NCBI RefSeq assembly: GCF_020360975.1
Contig: NW_025408669.1
Span: 4,526,001 to 4,590,000 of the forward strand
Direction: 5' to 3'
Length of the DNA: 64,000 nt
Origin: Hirsutella rhossiliensis
Taxonomy: Eukaryota; Ascomycota; Sordariomycetes; Hypocreales; Ophiocordycipitaceae
In this document: piece after piece, positions 35,401-49,399 of the stretch
Position numbering within the stretch: the stretch's first letter is position 1
Layout: every line of letters begins with the position of its first letter
The notes under the pieces: generated by a model
Seen by the model: the letters and a program-made list of their open reading frames with translations, nothing else
What the model was told of the DNA's origin: nothing
Databases searched by the model: none
Position numbers and translations under genes: made by a program

Positions 35401-36706
35401 GCGATTATTAGCTACCTTAAGTAATAGTAAGCGGAGCTCTAGAGCTATAAAAGCTTCGAGGTTCTTATAGACTATAGGAACCTTAAGTACTTTATAACTT
35501 ATTAATACCTCTTAGAGCGGTAAGCCCGCTAAGTAGAGTATCTCTTATACTTTAACTTCTCGATTAAGTACCGGCTAAGGTAGGACTTTATAGTCTTAGA
35601 TATACTTTCTTAGAAGGATTAAGACCGGCTAACGGGAGCGGATATCGAGGCCTAGGATCTATAGCTTATCCTATAAAAAGCGCTATAGACTTATATAGGA
35701 GCTTCCTTAGTAAAGGAAGGCGCGGCGCTAACGGATAAGCCTTCCCTTATACCTTTACCTTAGCTTAGTAAGGAGGGATAGACTAGCCTAAGGGCGTATA
35801 TAGCGCGGGTGTTTTAAGATAAGGTCCTCTAGCGTTTATAGGATAGGATATCGTCTCTAGACTATACTTATAAGAGCGTACGCTACGCCGTTAAGTTTAG
35901 TACTTAACGCCTTAATCTAAAGCTAAAGCTAAAGGTATAAGTAGCTAACTATTATATTAACCTATAAGGGCACCTATATTAGCGGGGGAGACTATAAGTA
36001 CTAGGCGCGCTATATATTATAGAAGCTAGGGAGAAAGATAGACCGCTAGAGCTAAATAAATAAAATAAGCTCTAAGGGAAGCTAGTTTAGCTCGTCTATA
36101 ACTTTAGTATTATAGGCTACCTAGGTAGGTAGGGTATAGTAGTAAGCCTTGCGAGGGATTTCTACTAGCTCCTTCTATAGTACTACGTTTACCGCTTCTT
36201 CTATAACTATAATATCTATAGCTATACTAAGATTTAAAGGGCGTAGCTTAAAAGGCTACTTAAGTAGCTTTTAGTACCCGACCGGTTCTATATATATATA
36301 TAAATAGACTTTATAATAGACCTCCTACTTATAGAGGGCGGTAACCGCTATATATAGGTAATTAAGGACTAACTTAGTAAGTCTATAGTATTAAAGCTAA
36401 TACTATTTATAGATATAGAGTCCTATATAGAGCGCTTCTTATAATACTAAGCCCGCTTATATAGCTAGCTAGCCTTTATTATAAGCGATAAAGGATCGAA
36501 TTAAACTAGCTACTTTTAGTAGCACCTATACTAGCTACTTTAGATTATATAGCTACTTAGTATAGTATATTACCTATAAACTAATAAAGGGCCTAAGAGG
36601 GTTAACTAAGAAGCGTAGGCTTACCTATAGGCCGTCGTAGCCTATAACTAAGTAGACTAAGACTATTAGCTCCCCGCGGCCTAACTTACGTTAAATAGTA
36701 AACTAT
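32440..36706 (+). pseudogene. gag-pol of B', 5' part up to the integrase
   Basis: Collinear with B 14,500-18,790 and with even more TpA. The protease site again reads ALIDKG (about 33,705). The RT box FIYIDNILIY is at about 34,810. The RNase H and integrase frames can be followed to 36,706, where A' enters at the integrase end. The rest (chromodomain) continues at 44,525. Confidence 0.85.
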
Positions 36707-36711
36707 ATACT

Positions 36712-36968
36712 TATAAGAGCGCTACTAAGAGGTATAGGCTAATAAAGCACTTAGGTATATAGTACTAATATATTAGTAGGGTATTGGTAAGGAATCGTGC
36801 TTACCCCGCTTATATATTATAGACTACTCGCTACTCCGACTAAAAAGGAGAAATCCCTTTTCTCGTAAGCTTTAGTCTTATAATAAGGAGAATATAATAT
36901 ATATAGCATAGTACCTCTAGCTATCTCTACTACCTAACTAATCGTACTATAATATATATTCCCTTATA
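36712..36968 (+). repeat. 5' LTR of A'
   Basis: 257 bp, begins TATAAGAGCGCT and ends CCCTTATA. Direct repeat of 44263-44519. Confidence 0.9.
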
Positions 36969-36999
36969 ATTTCTAAAGCTTCCTTTTTTAGTTACTTAA

Positions 37000-39900
37000 T
37001 AGAGATAGCTACTTAAAGAAGACTACGTAACGCTCTTATAGCGCGACGTAGTAGTTAACTAGTCGAGGCCTCTTTATTATATATATCGAGTATCTACTTA
37101 GGAGATAAAGAATAAAAAGATATATCCTTAGAATAGACCCTTACTACGGATAGCGTTATAACTATATCGAAGATATCGCTACCTATAGGCGTAAGATAAC
37201 TATCTTATAAGGAAAAGCTTACGGCCCTATAAGCGCGCGTTAAGGAGCTAGAAGGGATAAAACGCCTATAAGATCGCGTTATATAATTAAAGGAGGAAAT
37301 TACTAAATGCGCTAGTACTATTACTATCCGTTTAAGGAAGCGTCGACGGTCTTACTCCCCTAAATCGGACGGTAGTCGTAGTAGCGAGGTTAAGATTAAA
37401 AATATCGCTTAATTATCCTAACCTACTAATATATAGAAACGTCTAGACTAAACTTACGATCTAGAGGACGCTTTTAAGGCAGCGCTTAGACGCTTTTATC
37501 GTAATAAAATAAAGATCCTCTATATAGTAGATTATATATATAGCGATTATAAAGCGAGATAGCGCTAATACCTTAAAGAATAGACGCCGATTAACTAAAC
37601 TAAATATAGCGCGGATTAGGTATACTTTAAGGAATAGATACTTATCTTAATTAAGGATACTATAAATAAGGAGATACTATTAGCGATATAATTAAAGGAG
37701 GCTCGCTAACGAGAAAGCTAGTCCCCCTTAGAGTTTAGCTTATACCTTAACTCTTTAGAGAGGTATTTCGAACGCCTATTAAAAAAGGCGCGTGCTCTTA
37801 CGTTTTTTGCTAAGCTAGAGCTATAACTTTAGGACTAAATTAACCTTTATTCGATACCTATCTATACCTATTAACGGGAAGAGCTTATATAAGTCGCTTA
37901 ATAATATTAAGATACTATTACTAATAAGAGGTAACGTACTAATATTACTTCTACCCTTAAAGGAACTAAGAATAAAAGTAGTACTATACCCCGAGGCGGT
38001 ATATATAGGGGAAGGAATTAAAGAGGCCGATAAGCTAGGCCGAATCGTTAAGGAAATACTATCGATTTAACTAATAACTAGTAAGCTAGCGATATACCTA
38101 CTAAAGGCTAAACTAAGGGACGTTATTAAGGAAGAGGATCTTTTACTTAATTAGGAATTATATATTTCTAATATAATAAGCTAGGATACCTATCTATAGA
38201 ATATACTAATTCTTTAAAGGTAGAAACCTTAGTAAAGACTCTTAGACTTAATACTATAAAATAGGGAAAAGGTAAGATATTAAGGTAAACGCCTCTCTCT
38301 TAGTAAACTTAATACCTATAGGATAGTTACTTAAAACTCCTATAACGATATTAGGGCGAAACCCTACTAAAGTCCTTATATACTTAGATACTTATAGTAC
38401 TATTAACCTCGTAAATATATACTTTACTTAATAATAAGGATTACTATAAGTAGCGCTATTATACCTTAAGTTATTAAGGCTTAATAATAGTAAGGTAAGG
38501 GAGTATAGAGTATAGTTAGTGCCGCTCTAAATAATAGATATAAGGGGCACTAAAAAAATAATTACTTATTTCTATATCGGTATTAATAAGTTAACGCTAA
38601 ACGATTAAGTACTAATCCTTTTATTAGTTACTACCTTAAAAGATAAACGTATTTATATTATCTTATAGAAACGATAGTAGTAGTTTAAGTATTAACTAAG
38701 TAGCGAAACCTTATAGAATCCCTAAAGATTCCTTTAGGAATATAGGAACGAAGTAAGGGTATATATAATAGCGCTTAATCCTAAGCTAATCCTACTACTA
38801 GATAAAGATAAAGATAAAGGGATTTTATAAGAAGAATAGGCCGAAATCCTACTAACTCTCTACTAGTTTAAAGATACCTTCTTAGCTAATAAATCCAATT
38901 TATTACTAGCTAGAAAGGGAATAGATTACTTAATTAATTTAATCCTTAATACGGAACCTCCTTATAGACCGATTTACCCTTTATCGTAAAGGGAACTTTA
39001 AGTATTACGCGACTAAATCTAAGACGCGATAAAAAGGAAAATAATCTAAGAGTTAAAGAGCTTAGCTAGGGCGCTTATCCTTTTCGTTCTAAAAAAGGAT
39101 AGTACCTTACGGCTATATATAGACTACTAAGGACTTAACTAGGTTACGTAAAAGAATCGGTACCCTTTACCCCTTATTTTAGAGATTATTAACTACTATT
39201 AAGGAGCTAAGTATTTTTCTAAGATTAATATATAGAATACGTATTAACGTATTTAAATTTAGGAAGGAGATAAATAAAAGACCGCTTTTTAAACGCGTTA
39301 TAGATATTTTAAATACCTAGTAATGCCCTTTAAACTTACTAACGTACTAGCTATATTTTAGAGCTATATCTATTAAGCGCTTAAGGGGCTTATAGATATA
39401 ATCTATATAGTCTACCTTAACGATATCCTTATATACTCTAAAATAAGAGAAGAATATACTAAATACTTAAGATAAGTAATAAAAAGGCTAAGGGCTATAG
39501 AGCTCTATATAAAACTATCGAAGTATATCTTTTATTAATAGTTAGTTAAGTTCCTTAGGTTTATATTATCTATCGATAGGGTATTAATAGACCCTTAATA
39601 GGTAAAGGCAATAGCCTAATAGCCTAAACCTATAACCTACTATAATATTTAGGTTTTCCTTAGGTTCTATAATTTTTACTAATAATTTATATATAGGTAC
39701 TTAGGAGTTATAGCGCCCTTAACTATATTACTAAAGGGGAGTAAGAATAAAAAGAAGCTAGGAAGTATAAAGCTAAACCTTACTAAAAGGGCAGCGTTTT
39801 AGGCTCTTAAGGATACTTTTTAAGGAGCCTTACTCCTCCGATATTATAATCTAAAAAGACGTATTTATATTAAAATAGATATATCGTAATTCGCGATAGT

Positions 39901-42300
39901 AGGGATTATCTCTTAACCTAATAATAAAAGGTATTACTATTTAATCGCATTTTAGTTAAGAAAGTTTACTAGAGCTAAACTTAATTATAGTATTTTAAAC
40001 TAAGAACTCTTCGCTATCGTTAAGTTATTTAAATACTAGCGATATTACGTTAAAGGGGTAGTATATAAAGTAAAGGTATTATTAGACTACTATAACCTCT
40101 AGACGTTTATATACTAAACCTCCTTAAATAAGAGGTAAGTAAGATAGTATATATATTTAGTACTATTCGACTTTACGATTAAGTATTATATAGGTAAATC
40201 TAACCTAGCGGACGCGCTATCGAGAATACCTAGATATAAGGGCGAGAAGCCCCTATCTATAAAACTATTACTAGAGCTATAAGCGAAGCTAGCTACTATT
40301 AATACTATATCTATATAGAGAAATAATAAGGCGTTTTTATAGGTAAAGAGATACTTAACCTTAAGTTAATATAAGCGTAGTAAAGTGCCTTTATATAAGG
40401 AAAATATATAAGCTTATCTATAGCGAAACTATAATAATTTAGGCGCGAGACCTAAACGATTAGCTAATTAAGCTAAAGAGAGAGCTAGTTATAAATAGTT
40501 ACTCTTAAGGAAGACCGCTAAAAAAGCAGCCTACTATATAAAGGTTTATATAGTAGAAGTTCTAGAACCGTTACTAGAGTTACTAAAATATACTTAGTCG
40601 GTTAACGTAGCGATTAGTAGGCTAAAAGAGACCGAAGACTTCTTAAAAAGGAAGGGTTTTTAGTTAGTACGCCTAGATAGACTACTATTATAGAAAGGTC
40701 GTATTATAGTACCTTTAAAGGCAGCCTTATAGTAAGAGCTAATATAGCTCTTTTATAACGATCCGTTAATAAGATACTTTAGCTCCTAACGTACTAGCGA
40801 ACTACTAGCGAGGAACTTCTACTAAGATAGAATAATAAAAGACGTAAATAAATACGTTTAGTTATACCTAGTATATTAAGGTATAGTATTTAAGAGGTAT
40901 CGCCCTTATAGTACTATATAATCGTTACTATATCCTATATAACTATAGGAAGAATTATTAATAGACTTTACTATAGGTCTACCTAAAGTATAGTATAATA
41001 GATAAGACGTTAATATAATCTTAGTAATTATAGACCGATATACTAAGTATTACCTTTTCTTTCCTATCTTTAAGATAATAATAGCCCTAGAGCTAGTAAA
41101 ATTATTCTATTACTAAGTTAAATTAGTATATAGACCTCTAAAAGGTATTATCTTAGATAAAGGGTCCCTATTTATAAGTAAGTTTTAGTTAGATCTCTAT
41201 TTTATCTTATAAGTAAAATATAAGCTATCGACGGTATTTTACCTATAAACTAATAGGTAAATAAAATAAATAAACTAAGCTATATAGTATTACTTAAGAT
41301 AGTTTACTAACTTAAAATAAACTAACTAAGCGTTACTCCTATATATTACTTAATTTATATATAATAATATAAAGAACGTAATAACTAGGTTATTACTTAA
41401 TAAAGCATTAATAGGTTACTTACTAAACTTCTATATTAATACTAAGGACGATATTATTTAAAGGGGGGTACCTAAAGTAAGAGTAAGAGTTACTAGGCTA
41501 TAGGAGCTATAAAAGAGGCTTAAGGAATACTAAGGAAAGGCTATTAAATCGTAAGCGAAATACTATAATTTAAAGCACTAACCGCTTATACTAAAAGTAA
41601 GAGACCTTATAGTATTATTAATAAAGAACTTATGCTTTAAGGACGAAAAAAGAAAACTCTTACCTAAGTATATTAGACCGTTTTAGGTCCTATAAGCTAT
41701 TAAAAAGTAAGTATATTGTCTTATACTCCTTAAGAAGTACTTACGCCTCTATAACGTTTTCTATATTAGTCTCTTAGAGCTATAGAAAGAGCGTAAAGGC
41801 ACTTATAAAGATAGCAAACCCCTATTAATACTAGACTTAAAAGATAACGAAGGTAAATAGGAAGTCTAAGAGATTAAAGACCGAAAGAGATCTAAGGGCG
41901 GTACCTTTTTCCTTATTAAATAAAAAGGATAGCTAGCTAAGTATAACTAATAGGTTAAGGCCGAAGATATAGTAAATAGCTAAGACCTTATTAAAGAATA
42001 TACTACTCGCTTAACCGGGAAAAAGAGGTATAAGACTAAGTAAGGTAGGGAAACCTACTAGTATAAGGAGACGCTATTAAATCGGTAACGAATCCCTATT
42101 AAATCGCTATTAACTTATTAACGTATCGGTATACTTAAACGTCCTATAACTATATATAAAATAGTAAAATAGGAGAATAGGAAAAACTATCTATACTACC
42201 TATTAAATATTATTAAGGAAAATAAAACTAAACTATAACTTTACTAAGGCCCTAATAATAAAGGAGAGAAGGATAGTTATAGCTAAATAAAAGAAAGATA
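37000..42300 (+). pseudogene. gag-pol of A' (RIP-degraded chromovirus polyprotein)
   Basis: Gag begins with a coiled, charged stretch near 37,200-37,300 (EKLTAL, KELEGIKRL). The protease frame LDTYSTINLVN is at about 38,380; as in A, the Gly of the D-T/S-G site is missing. The RT box IVYLNDILIYSK is at 39407-39441, with Asn for the first catalytic Asp of the DD pair. RNase H follows, then the integrase at about 40.7-41.7 kb with a GSLFISKF block and an altered GxxKRINQ-type block. The chromodomain is at about 41,848-41,985: KDRKRSKGGTFFLIK, then KG-LAKYN and KAEDIV, matching the WKGY...W-PAE-L core. Stops are TAG/TAA throughout, so it is inactive. Confidence 0.87.
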
Positions 42301-42329
42301 AGACCTATCTATTACTTCTAACTACCCTT

Positions 42330-43890
42330 CTTCTTCGCTAGCGTAGCGGGAACTAACTAAGGCGCCCCCTCTACTATATTAAATACCTCCGGAAATACTA
42401 GAACTACCCTATCCTCCGCTCCTTCCTTATCCTCTATATCGAGACCTTTCTCTATTAATATAGCACTTACCTCGGCCTTAGTAAATAGTAAGGCGTATTA
42501 CTATAAAGTATAGCCTATATTACCGTTAATAAAGTAGAGTTTTAACTAAGATTCCTAGGCCCGGTACTCTAGGCTTATATAGGTAATATCGAATAAGGGC
42601 GTAGGGTTAAGGCGAATAATAAGCTCGCGGCGCTTATTAATTAGTATATAGTAGTTAGCACGCTCGACCTAGTATATTATTAAGCGGTCGCTAATAAAAG
42701 GGTTAGATAAAACTTATAATAGTAAACTTTTATATACCTATAGTCCTAAAGGACTTACGATAGGCTATCTTAGCGGCGTTAAAAGCCTCGGCTAAATACT
42801 ATACTATAATAGTAAGACGGCGCTAATTAGCCTCCTCGAAAACGAGTATACCCGCGTCTAAGCTATCGTCCTCGGTATCCTTATTACTAGTCTTTAGCTT
42901 ATTAAGCTCGCGTAGGTACTTAACGATAGCGACTATATCGGCCCGGTTACTAGATATAAGAGTAGCGGCCTTAAGAAGGATTAGCTTATTAATCTTAATA
43001 TTTAAAGTTAAAAGGAAACTTACCTAGTTATAGGTCGCGGTATATTTATAGTACTACTTATAGCGCGTTAAGGAAACCCCTAAGAAAATATAGCTAATCG
43101 AGAGTACCTTAATAAGCTTAGGCTTAGTCGTACTATACTCCTTAACGACTATCCTAAAATAATATATATACTAGAGCTTATAAGGGATAACCTTATAGGC
43201 CTTAACTAGGCGGGCTTTAGCCTTAGATCGGGTGCGCTTTTTCGTAAGAGCGCGACCGCCTTATACCGCCGCTTAGGTGCCCTCGTCTCTAGCGCCGCTA
43301 TTCTTAGGTTCGTCGGTAAAAGAAGTCGGATCGCGGCCGTCTCTATTATTACTATTATTGTTATCTTAGCCCTCGTTTAGCTAGGTATTAGGATAGTCTT
43401 AGCCCTTATTTAGCTAAGCCTCGTCGTTAATATTAGCCTACTTATTTTAAAGAGCGGCCTAAGCAATAATCTCTTATTAGCTAGAGCCGCCTTATCGAGA
43501 TAGAGTAGCTAGGTTATTAGTACTTACTTAGGAGCGCCTAGGTACGATCTCCTTACTAGTATTAGTATCGCTAATAAGGGTAATAAACTTATAAGTTTCC
43601 GGGCCTATAGAGGTAGGCTTATTAGTAGTCGGAGTTAGGGCACTTAGCGGGGTAATAAGGGCACGACCCTCGCTAACGTTAGGTCCTAGACTAAAAGTCT
43701 CTTAAGACTAAGATTCCCTTATACCTTTCTTAGCTTTCTTTATTAAGGGGGAACTAACGTCGCTATAAGACTTTTAGGCTAATTACTTATACTTTAAGGG
43801 CGAACCCGCTACTACCTACTCCTATATATAGTATAGGAAATCGGCGTTATAGTTCTTTATCTTTTTTAATATAGAAGGTATTATTATTAA
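42330..43890 (-). pseudogene. Antisense ORF of A'
   Basis: Inverse of the 6788-8360 frame of element A. It is readable on the minus strand from about 43,890 with the same Ser/Thr/Pro/Lys-rich start and the same C-terminal block near 42,500-42,600. Presence in both copies supports a genuine element gene. Function unknown. Confidence 0.55.
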
Positions 43891-44262
43891 TAAATCGTTA
43901 ATAAAAAGTAATATAAAAAGGTATAAGGGATTAATAAAAAAAGGCATAAAACTCTATAGTAATTATAAGTAGAAGAGTTAAAGAAGAAAAGAAAATAAAA
44001 GAAGTAAGAGATATATATATACGCTCTTTATATTATAGTTACGCGGCTAATATATAGGCGATACTATAATAGTTACTCGGCGGCAACCGCTAATATAATA
44101 ACTATTAACGTTATAGAGCGTAAACTAACGTATACTTATATAGGCGTATACGCGCGATATATAACCGAAACTACCTCTCTTTCTAACTAAATATATATAG
44201 CGTAGTAAAAGTAATATATATTAAAGATATAGCTAAGACGTCTATATAAAAGGGGAGATAAT

Positions 44263-44519
44263 TATAAGAGCGCTACTAGGAGGTATAGGCTAATAAAGTA
44301 CTTAGGTATATAGTACTAATATATTAGTAAGGTATTAGTAGGGAATCGTGCTTACCCTACTTATATATTATAGACTACTCGCTACTTTAACTAAAGAGGA
44401 GAAATCCCTCTTCTCGTAAGCTTTAGTCTTATAATAAGGAGAATATAATATATATAGCGTAGTACCTCTAGCTATCTCTACTACCTAACTAATCGTACTA
44501 TAATACGTATTCCCTTATA
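44263..44519 (+). repeat. 3' LTR of A'
   Basis: 257 bp, direct repeat of 36712-36968. It is followed by the target duplication ATACC. Confidence 0.9.
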
Positions 44520-44524
44520 ATACC

Positions 44525-45976
44525 TCTATTAAGATAGCCCCTTTCTTTATAATATATAGCTTTAAACTACCTTTACTAGTTCCCTTTACTATAGATATAG
44601 TAGTAGAGTAGTATAGTAATTTATTATTAAAGGGCCGCGCCTTTATATTTATATAAAAGCTATAGGAAACTATAGATTATTACTAATCTATAATAGCCGC
44701 CGCGGTATAAGATTAAGAGCGGTACGCTAATAAGACTAAGGCCCTAGTAAATAGGTTTATAGTAAGAGATAAAGTATAGCTAGACCTCCGTAACTATAAG
44801 TTAGCACGGCTAAAGAAGAAGCTTAACTAGCTATATATAAAGTTTATAGTATAAAGGGTTATTAGCTTATAGGTTATAGAGCTCGATAGTCTCTTAATAA
44901 GGGTCTATAATAAGATTAATATAGACCTCCTTTATAGAGCCTCCTTTAACCTACTACCTAGATAAGAAGTAGCGGACGCTTAACCGCCTATAATCGAGGT
45001 AAAGGGAGAGGATAAGTTTAAGGTTAAAGAGATATAGGCTACGCGCTAGAAAAAGGTTAGTAAGGGGAAACGCTAGGAGGTCCTCGTTAAGTAGCGCGGG
45101 TATTTCGACCCTATATAGGAACCTATATATAAGTTTATAGGAACTATAGCCCTTAATAAGTTTAAAGCTCTATTTAAAATAGTAAATAAGAACGATAGAC
45201 TAATAGACTATTAATAGTAGCTTAAGCTAAGACTATAAAGTAAGTATAGTAAAGGGGGTAGTTATAATAATATAAGTAATATAAGCGTAATAGTATAAAT
45301 AGAGATAAAAATAGCGTTTATTATAGGGTAAAGCCTTTAAACTACCTAGGCCTATTCCTTATTATTATTATTATTATTATCTTTATTATTATCGTCCTTA
45401 TTAGCCTCCTCCTTTTTACTAGTAGTAGTAGTAGTCTTTAAAGCGCTAAGGCGGCCCTTTAAGCCTATAAGCTAGTCGGCGGCGGCGGCGGCTCTAAGGG
45501 TAAAGGGGCAGCGGCTAGCGGCGGCGGTAGGGGTAGCGGCGGTAGCGGAGGCGGGTATAGCTAAAGGGACCGCTAATAGGGCAACGGAGGTAGTATCCTT
45601 AGCGCCGGGTATATTAGAGGCGGAAATAAAGGAGTAGAGGAGTAGGACTTACTTAAGTATAAGGCCCTATCGCTTAAGGGCGCGAAGGTTATAGTAGGTA
45701 GCGGCGGCGGTAATAAGGCGCTTCTTAGTAGCCCCCTACGCCTACTTATACGAGCTAGCCTTCTAAGCTAACGCTATAGTATATAGGATAGGAGGCGCCG
45801 CCTTATAAGCGCGGCCGGCTCGCGCGTACTAGTAGTAGCTACCGCCGCGGCGGCGCTTAGCTTAGTTAAAGTAGTCGAGCTCCTACGATATATAATATAT
45901 ATAAGGGGCTAAGCGAGCAGCGCCGGCTTATACTTAGCGCTTATACTATAGGAGGTTAGCGGATAACGTCTATTAC
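44525..45976 (+). pseudogene. B' continued: integrase end, chromodomain, part of antisense ORF
   Basis: Collinear with B 18,807 to about 20,262. The chromodomain block KxRGYFDPI is at about 45,095. The GC-rich part from about 45,330 carries the minus-strand antisense ORF (C-terminal half). It stops at 45976 with ATTAC, the target duplication of B''. B'' thus hit the antisense ORF of its own family. Confidence 0.85.
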
Positions 45977-46162
45977 TATTATAGAGTAAGTAAAGGTATA
46001 TATATAGGTACCGTTTATAGGATAATATTAATAAGCTATATAGAGCTCTTTTATACGTAGCTAGCCCGCCCTTATACTTATAGGATCCGGCCCTCTATAT
46101 ATAACTATACGGCTTAGGCCGCGGCCTAAGCCTATTACCTATAATAGTTAAAGACTCTTATA
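45977..46162 (-). repeat. 3' LTR of B''
   Basis: 186 bp, inverse of the B LTR. It begins TATTATAGAGTAAG on the plus strand and ends ACTCTTATA. Confidence 0.92.
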
Positions 46163-46559
46163 TAATACCCTCCCTTAAGCGTAGCGTAGCGCTGCCTTAT
46201 TAACGGCTCTTATATAATTAGGCCTATACCGTAGGCTCTTCCTTACCTTTTCCTATCTATAGGGCCGGCCCTACTAGCCCTATTATCCCCGCGCCCGTTA
46301 GCCTAGGTAGCTAGGACCTAGCTCTATACTTATCGGCCGGCTAGCCGTTTAAATAAAGGCGTAACCTATTATATATACCTTTAAGTAGCTAGCGGCTAGT
46401 CTAGACCTATATAAGCCTTAGGTTACCTATCCCTTCTACCTTAGGTAGTATCCTCTACTAAGGGGTATATAAGGTAGTATCCCCCTTTTCCCCTTTCCCT
46501 TCCTTCTCTCCTTTCTTTAACTATAGTAGTAATATTAATAGGTTAGTTCCGCTCTACCT

Positions 46560-47660
46560 AAGGCGTTAGTCCGTTCCTAGCTATATAAGCCGCTCTATTA
46601 ATATATACTTATAGTAGTAGCGGTAATAGTAATAATAGCCTTAATAATAATAATAACTCTAATTAATAAGTTCCGCGCCTTATAAAGTAGGAGGCTATAT
46701 TCTATTATACTAACTTCCGCGATAGATATATCTACCTCTCCCTCTCCTACCTCCTCCTTCTTAGAGTATATAGAGTCGTTTATCGACGCTATATTAGCCG
46801 CGGCTAATAACGACTCCGCTACTACCGCCGCTCCTACCCGCGCTACTACTACCGCTCCTACCGCCGCCGCTACCGCCTCTACTACGCTATTCGCTCTTAC
46901 GTCGCCCCTTAGGGTAACGACGCTATCCCCGCTACTGCCTATAATGCCCGGCCCCTTAGCCCCCGCCTCTATCTCCGCTACCCCTATAAGTCTATAGTTA
47001 AGTAAGTATAATAAATATTATCCGCTAACCTCTTATAATATAAGCGCTAAGTATAGGCTAGCGCTACCTACTTAGCCCCTTATATATATTATATATTATA
47101 AGAGCTCGACTACTTTAACTAGGCCGGGCGCCGCTATAGCGGTAGCTACTACTAGTACGCGTAAGCCGGCCGCGCTTATAAGGCGGCGCCTCCTATCCTA
47201 CTCGCTACGGCGTTAGCTTAGAAGGCCGGCTTATATAGGTAGGCGCGGGGGGCTACTAAGAAGCGCCTTACCGCTGCCGCCGCCGCCTACTATAACCTCC
47301 GCGCCCTTAAGTAATAGGGCTTTATACCTAAGTAAGTCTTACTCCTCCGCTCCCTTATTTCTACCTTTAACGTACCCGGCGCTAGGGATACTACCTCCGT
47401 TGCCTTATCGGCGGTCTCCTTAGCCGTGCCTACCTCTACTACCGCCGCTGCCCCTACCGCCGCCGCTAGCCGCCGCCCCTTTACCCTTAGAGCCGCTGCC
47501 GCCGCTAACTAGCTTATAGGCTTAAAGGGCCGCCTTAGCGCCCTAGAGACCGCCGCCGCCGCTAATAAGAAGGAGGAGGCTAATAAGGACGACGATAATA
47601 AAGATAATAATAATAATAATAATAAAAAATAGGCCTAGGTAGTCTAAGGGCTCCGCCCTA
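46560..47660 (+). pseudogene. Antisense ORF of B''
   Basis: On the plus strand (antisense to B'' gag-pol) the frame continues from about 46,680 to about 47,640 with few stops. It has the same parts as in B: a TESF-DAI start, an Ala/Thr/Pro-rich stretch, a basic segment near 47,180-47,280, and a C-terminal helix GLKGRLSALETAAAA-type followed by a long Asn/Asp/Lys run coded by (AAT)n at about 47,600-47,630. Confidence 0.55.
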
Positions 47661-48469
47661 TAATAAACGCTATTTTTATCTCTACCTATACTATTACGCT
47701 TATATTGCCTATATTACTATAACTGCCCCCTTTACTATACCTACTTCGTAGTCTTAGCCTAGGCTACTATTAGTAGTCCGCTAGTCTATTATTCTTATTT
47801 ACTATTTTAAATAAAGCTTTAAACTTATCGAGGGCTATAGTTCCCGTAAACTTATATATAGGTTCTTATATAGGGTCGAGATACCTACGCTACTTAACGA
47901 GGACCTCCTAGCGTTTCCCCTTACTAACCTTTTTCTAGCGCGCGGCCTATATCTCTTTAACCTTAAACTCGTCCTCTCCTTTTACCTCGATTATAGGCGG
48001 TTAGGCGTCTACTACTTCTTATTTAGGCAGCGGGTTAAAGGAGGCTCTACGAAGGAGGTCTATATTAATCTTATTATAGACCCCTATTAAGAGACTATCG
48101 AGCTCTATAACCTATAGGCTAATAACCCTTTATACTATAAACTTCGCGTATAGTTAGTTAAGCTTCTTCTTTAGCTATACTAACCTATAGTTACGGAGGT
48201 CTAGCTATACCTTATCTCTTACTATAAACCTATTTACTAGGGCCCTAGTCTTATTAGCGTGCCGCTCTTAATCTTACGCCGCGGTAGCTATCGCGGATTA
48301 GTAATAATCTATAGTCTCTTATAGCTTTTATACGAACGTAGAGGCGCGGCCTTCTAGTAACGAATTACTATACTACTCCGCTACTATATCTATAGTAAAG
48401 GGAACTAATAAAGGTAGTTCGAAGCTATACGTTATAAAGAAAGGGGCTATCCTAATAAAGGTATATAGT
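47660..48469 (-). pseudogene. B'' pol 3' end: chromodomain and integrase tail
   Basis: Inverse of B 18,800-19,560. The chromodomain is near 47,850-47,910. It is interrupted at 48469 by D2 and resumes at 54,276. Confidence 0.8.
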
Positions 48470-49037
48470 TCTAAAGGTATATAAGCAAAAGCGGAATTTT
48501 AGGAAATTAAGGAATTATATAAGACTACGTAATAAAGGGGAGGAAGGAGTATAAGGTAGGATTTTCAACGGAATTTATTAGTAGTATATTAGTGTATAGA
48601 AGAGGTGTTAAAGTTAATAATTCTCTATCTATCTACTAGCGGACATACTGTCTTATATAGACAATTATAGCTAAACGGAAGAACCTTTCGGGACTAGATT
48701 TAGGCTGCCGTATAGCCCTAAGACTAAGGAATTCCGTGATACCTCGAGTAAATCTAGAAGTGTCTTAGTTCTACTAATATTCGTGTTTAAAGGAGGTTGG
48801 TCGTGCTAGTGTTCTTAAGAGGTCTTAGCTAGCATTCTAAGCTAGCTCTATTCCTTTGATTCCCGATTATACGATAACCGGCAACCCGTTTAATGCATAA
48901 TAACATGCAAAATAACGAGCGATTCTTACTCTATAGGATGAGATTTTGTCTATAATTAATATACTACTTATTAGCTTATATAATCGGGAGAGTATATTAT
49001 AGCTGCTTTATTTATAGTAGGAACACCGTTCCTTATA
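48470..49037 (-). repeat. 3' LTR of D2 (568 bp)
   Basis: By eye it differs from the other LTR at about 20 positions, all but one of them transitions. The purine tract (complement of gcctccctt) adjoins it at 49038-49046. Confidence 0.92.
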
Positions 49038-49399
49038 GCCTCCCTTAAAGAGTAGATTTATATACTCTTTACTGATTTATTTATAGTAGTATATATATAG
49101 GGTAAAAACCTAATTTAGGAAAACCATTCTTATACCTTAATAGGATATATAAAAACCTATTCTTTCTTAGGAAAAAAATCCTTAGGTATATACTAATAGA
49201 AAAACCTATAGTAGGAAAAATCTATAGTTATAATAATTATTTATAGGATAACCTTATATAAGGTAAAACCTATTATTGCTAGGAAAATCTTAATAGATAA
49301 AAACCTAGTAAATATTTCTCTAGGAAACCTAAAAGGAAAAACCTAGTAGGGGAAAGATATAGAAAGCATAAGAAATATCTAAAAACCCCTTTTAATTGC

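Larger units (their letters stand above)
36712..44519 (+). mobile_element. Element A' (family A chromovirus), 7,808 bp, inserted in B'
   Basis: 257-bp LTRs at 36712-36968 and 44263-44519. The flanks ATACT (36707-36711) and ATACC (44520-44524) form a 5-bp target duplication with one C/T difference, and B has AATCC at the homologous site. It is the same length as element A and in the opposite orientation. gag-pol is on the plus strand and an antisense ORF lies between pol and the 3' LTR. It is a true insertion, unlike element A, and is younger than B'. Confidence 0.92.

Noticed and set aside
45330..45976. GC-rich ggc/gcg triplet runs as a CpG-island promoter of a host gene
   Set aside because: They are collinear with the antisense ORF region of element B and are explained by its Ala-rich codons.
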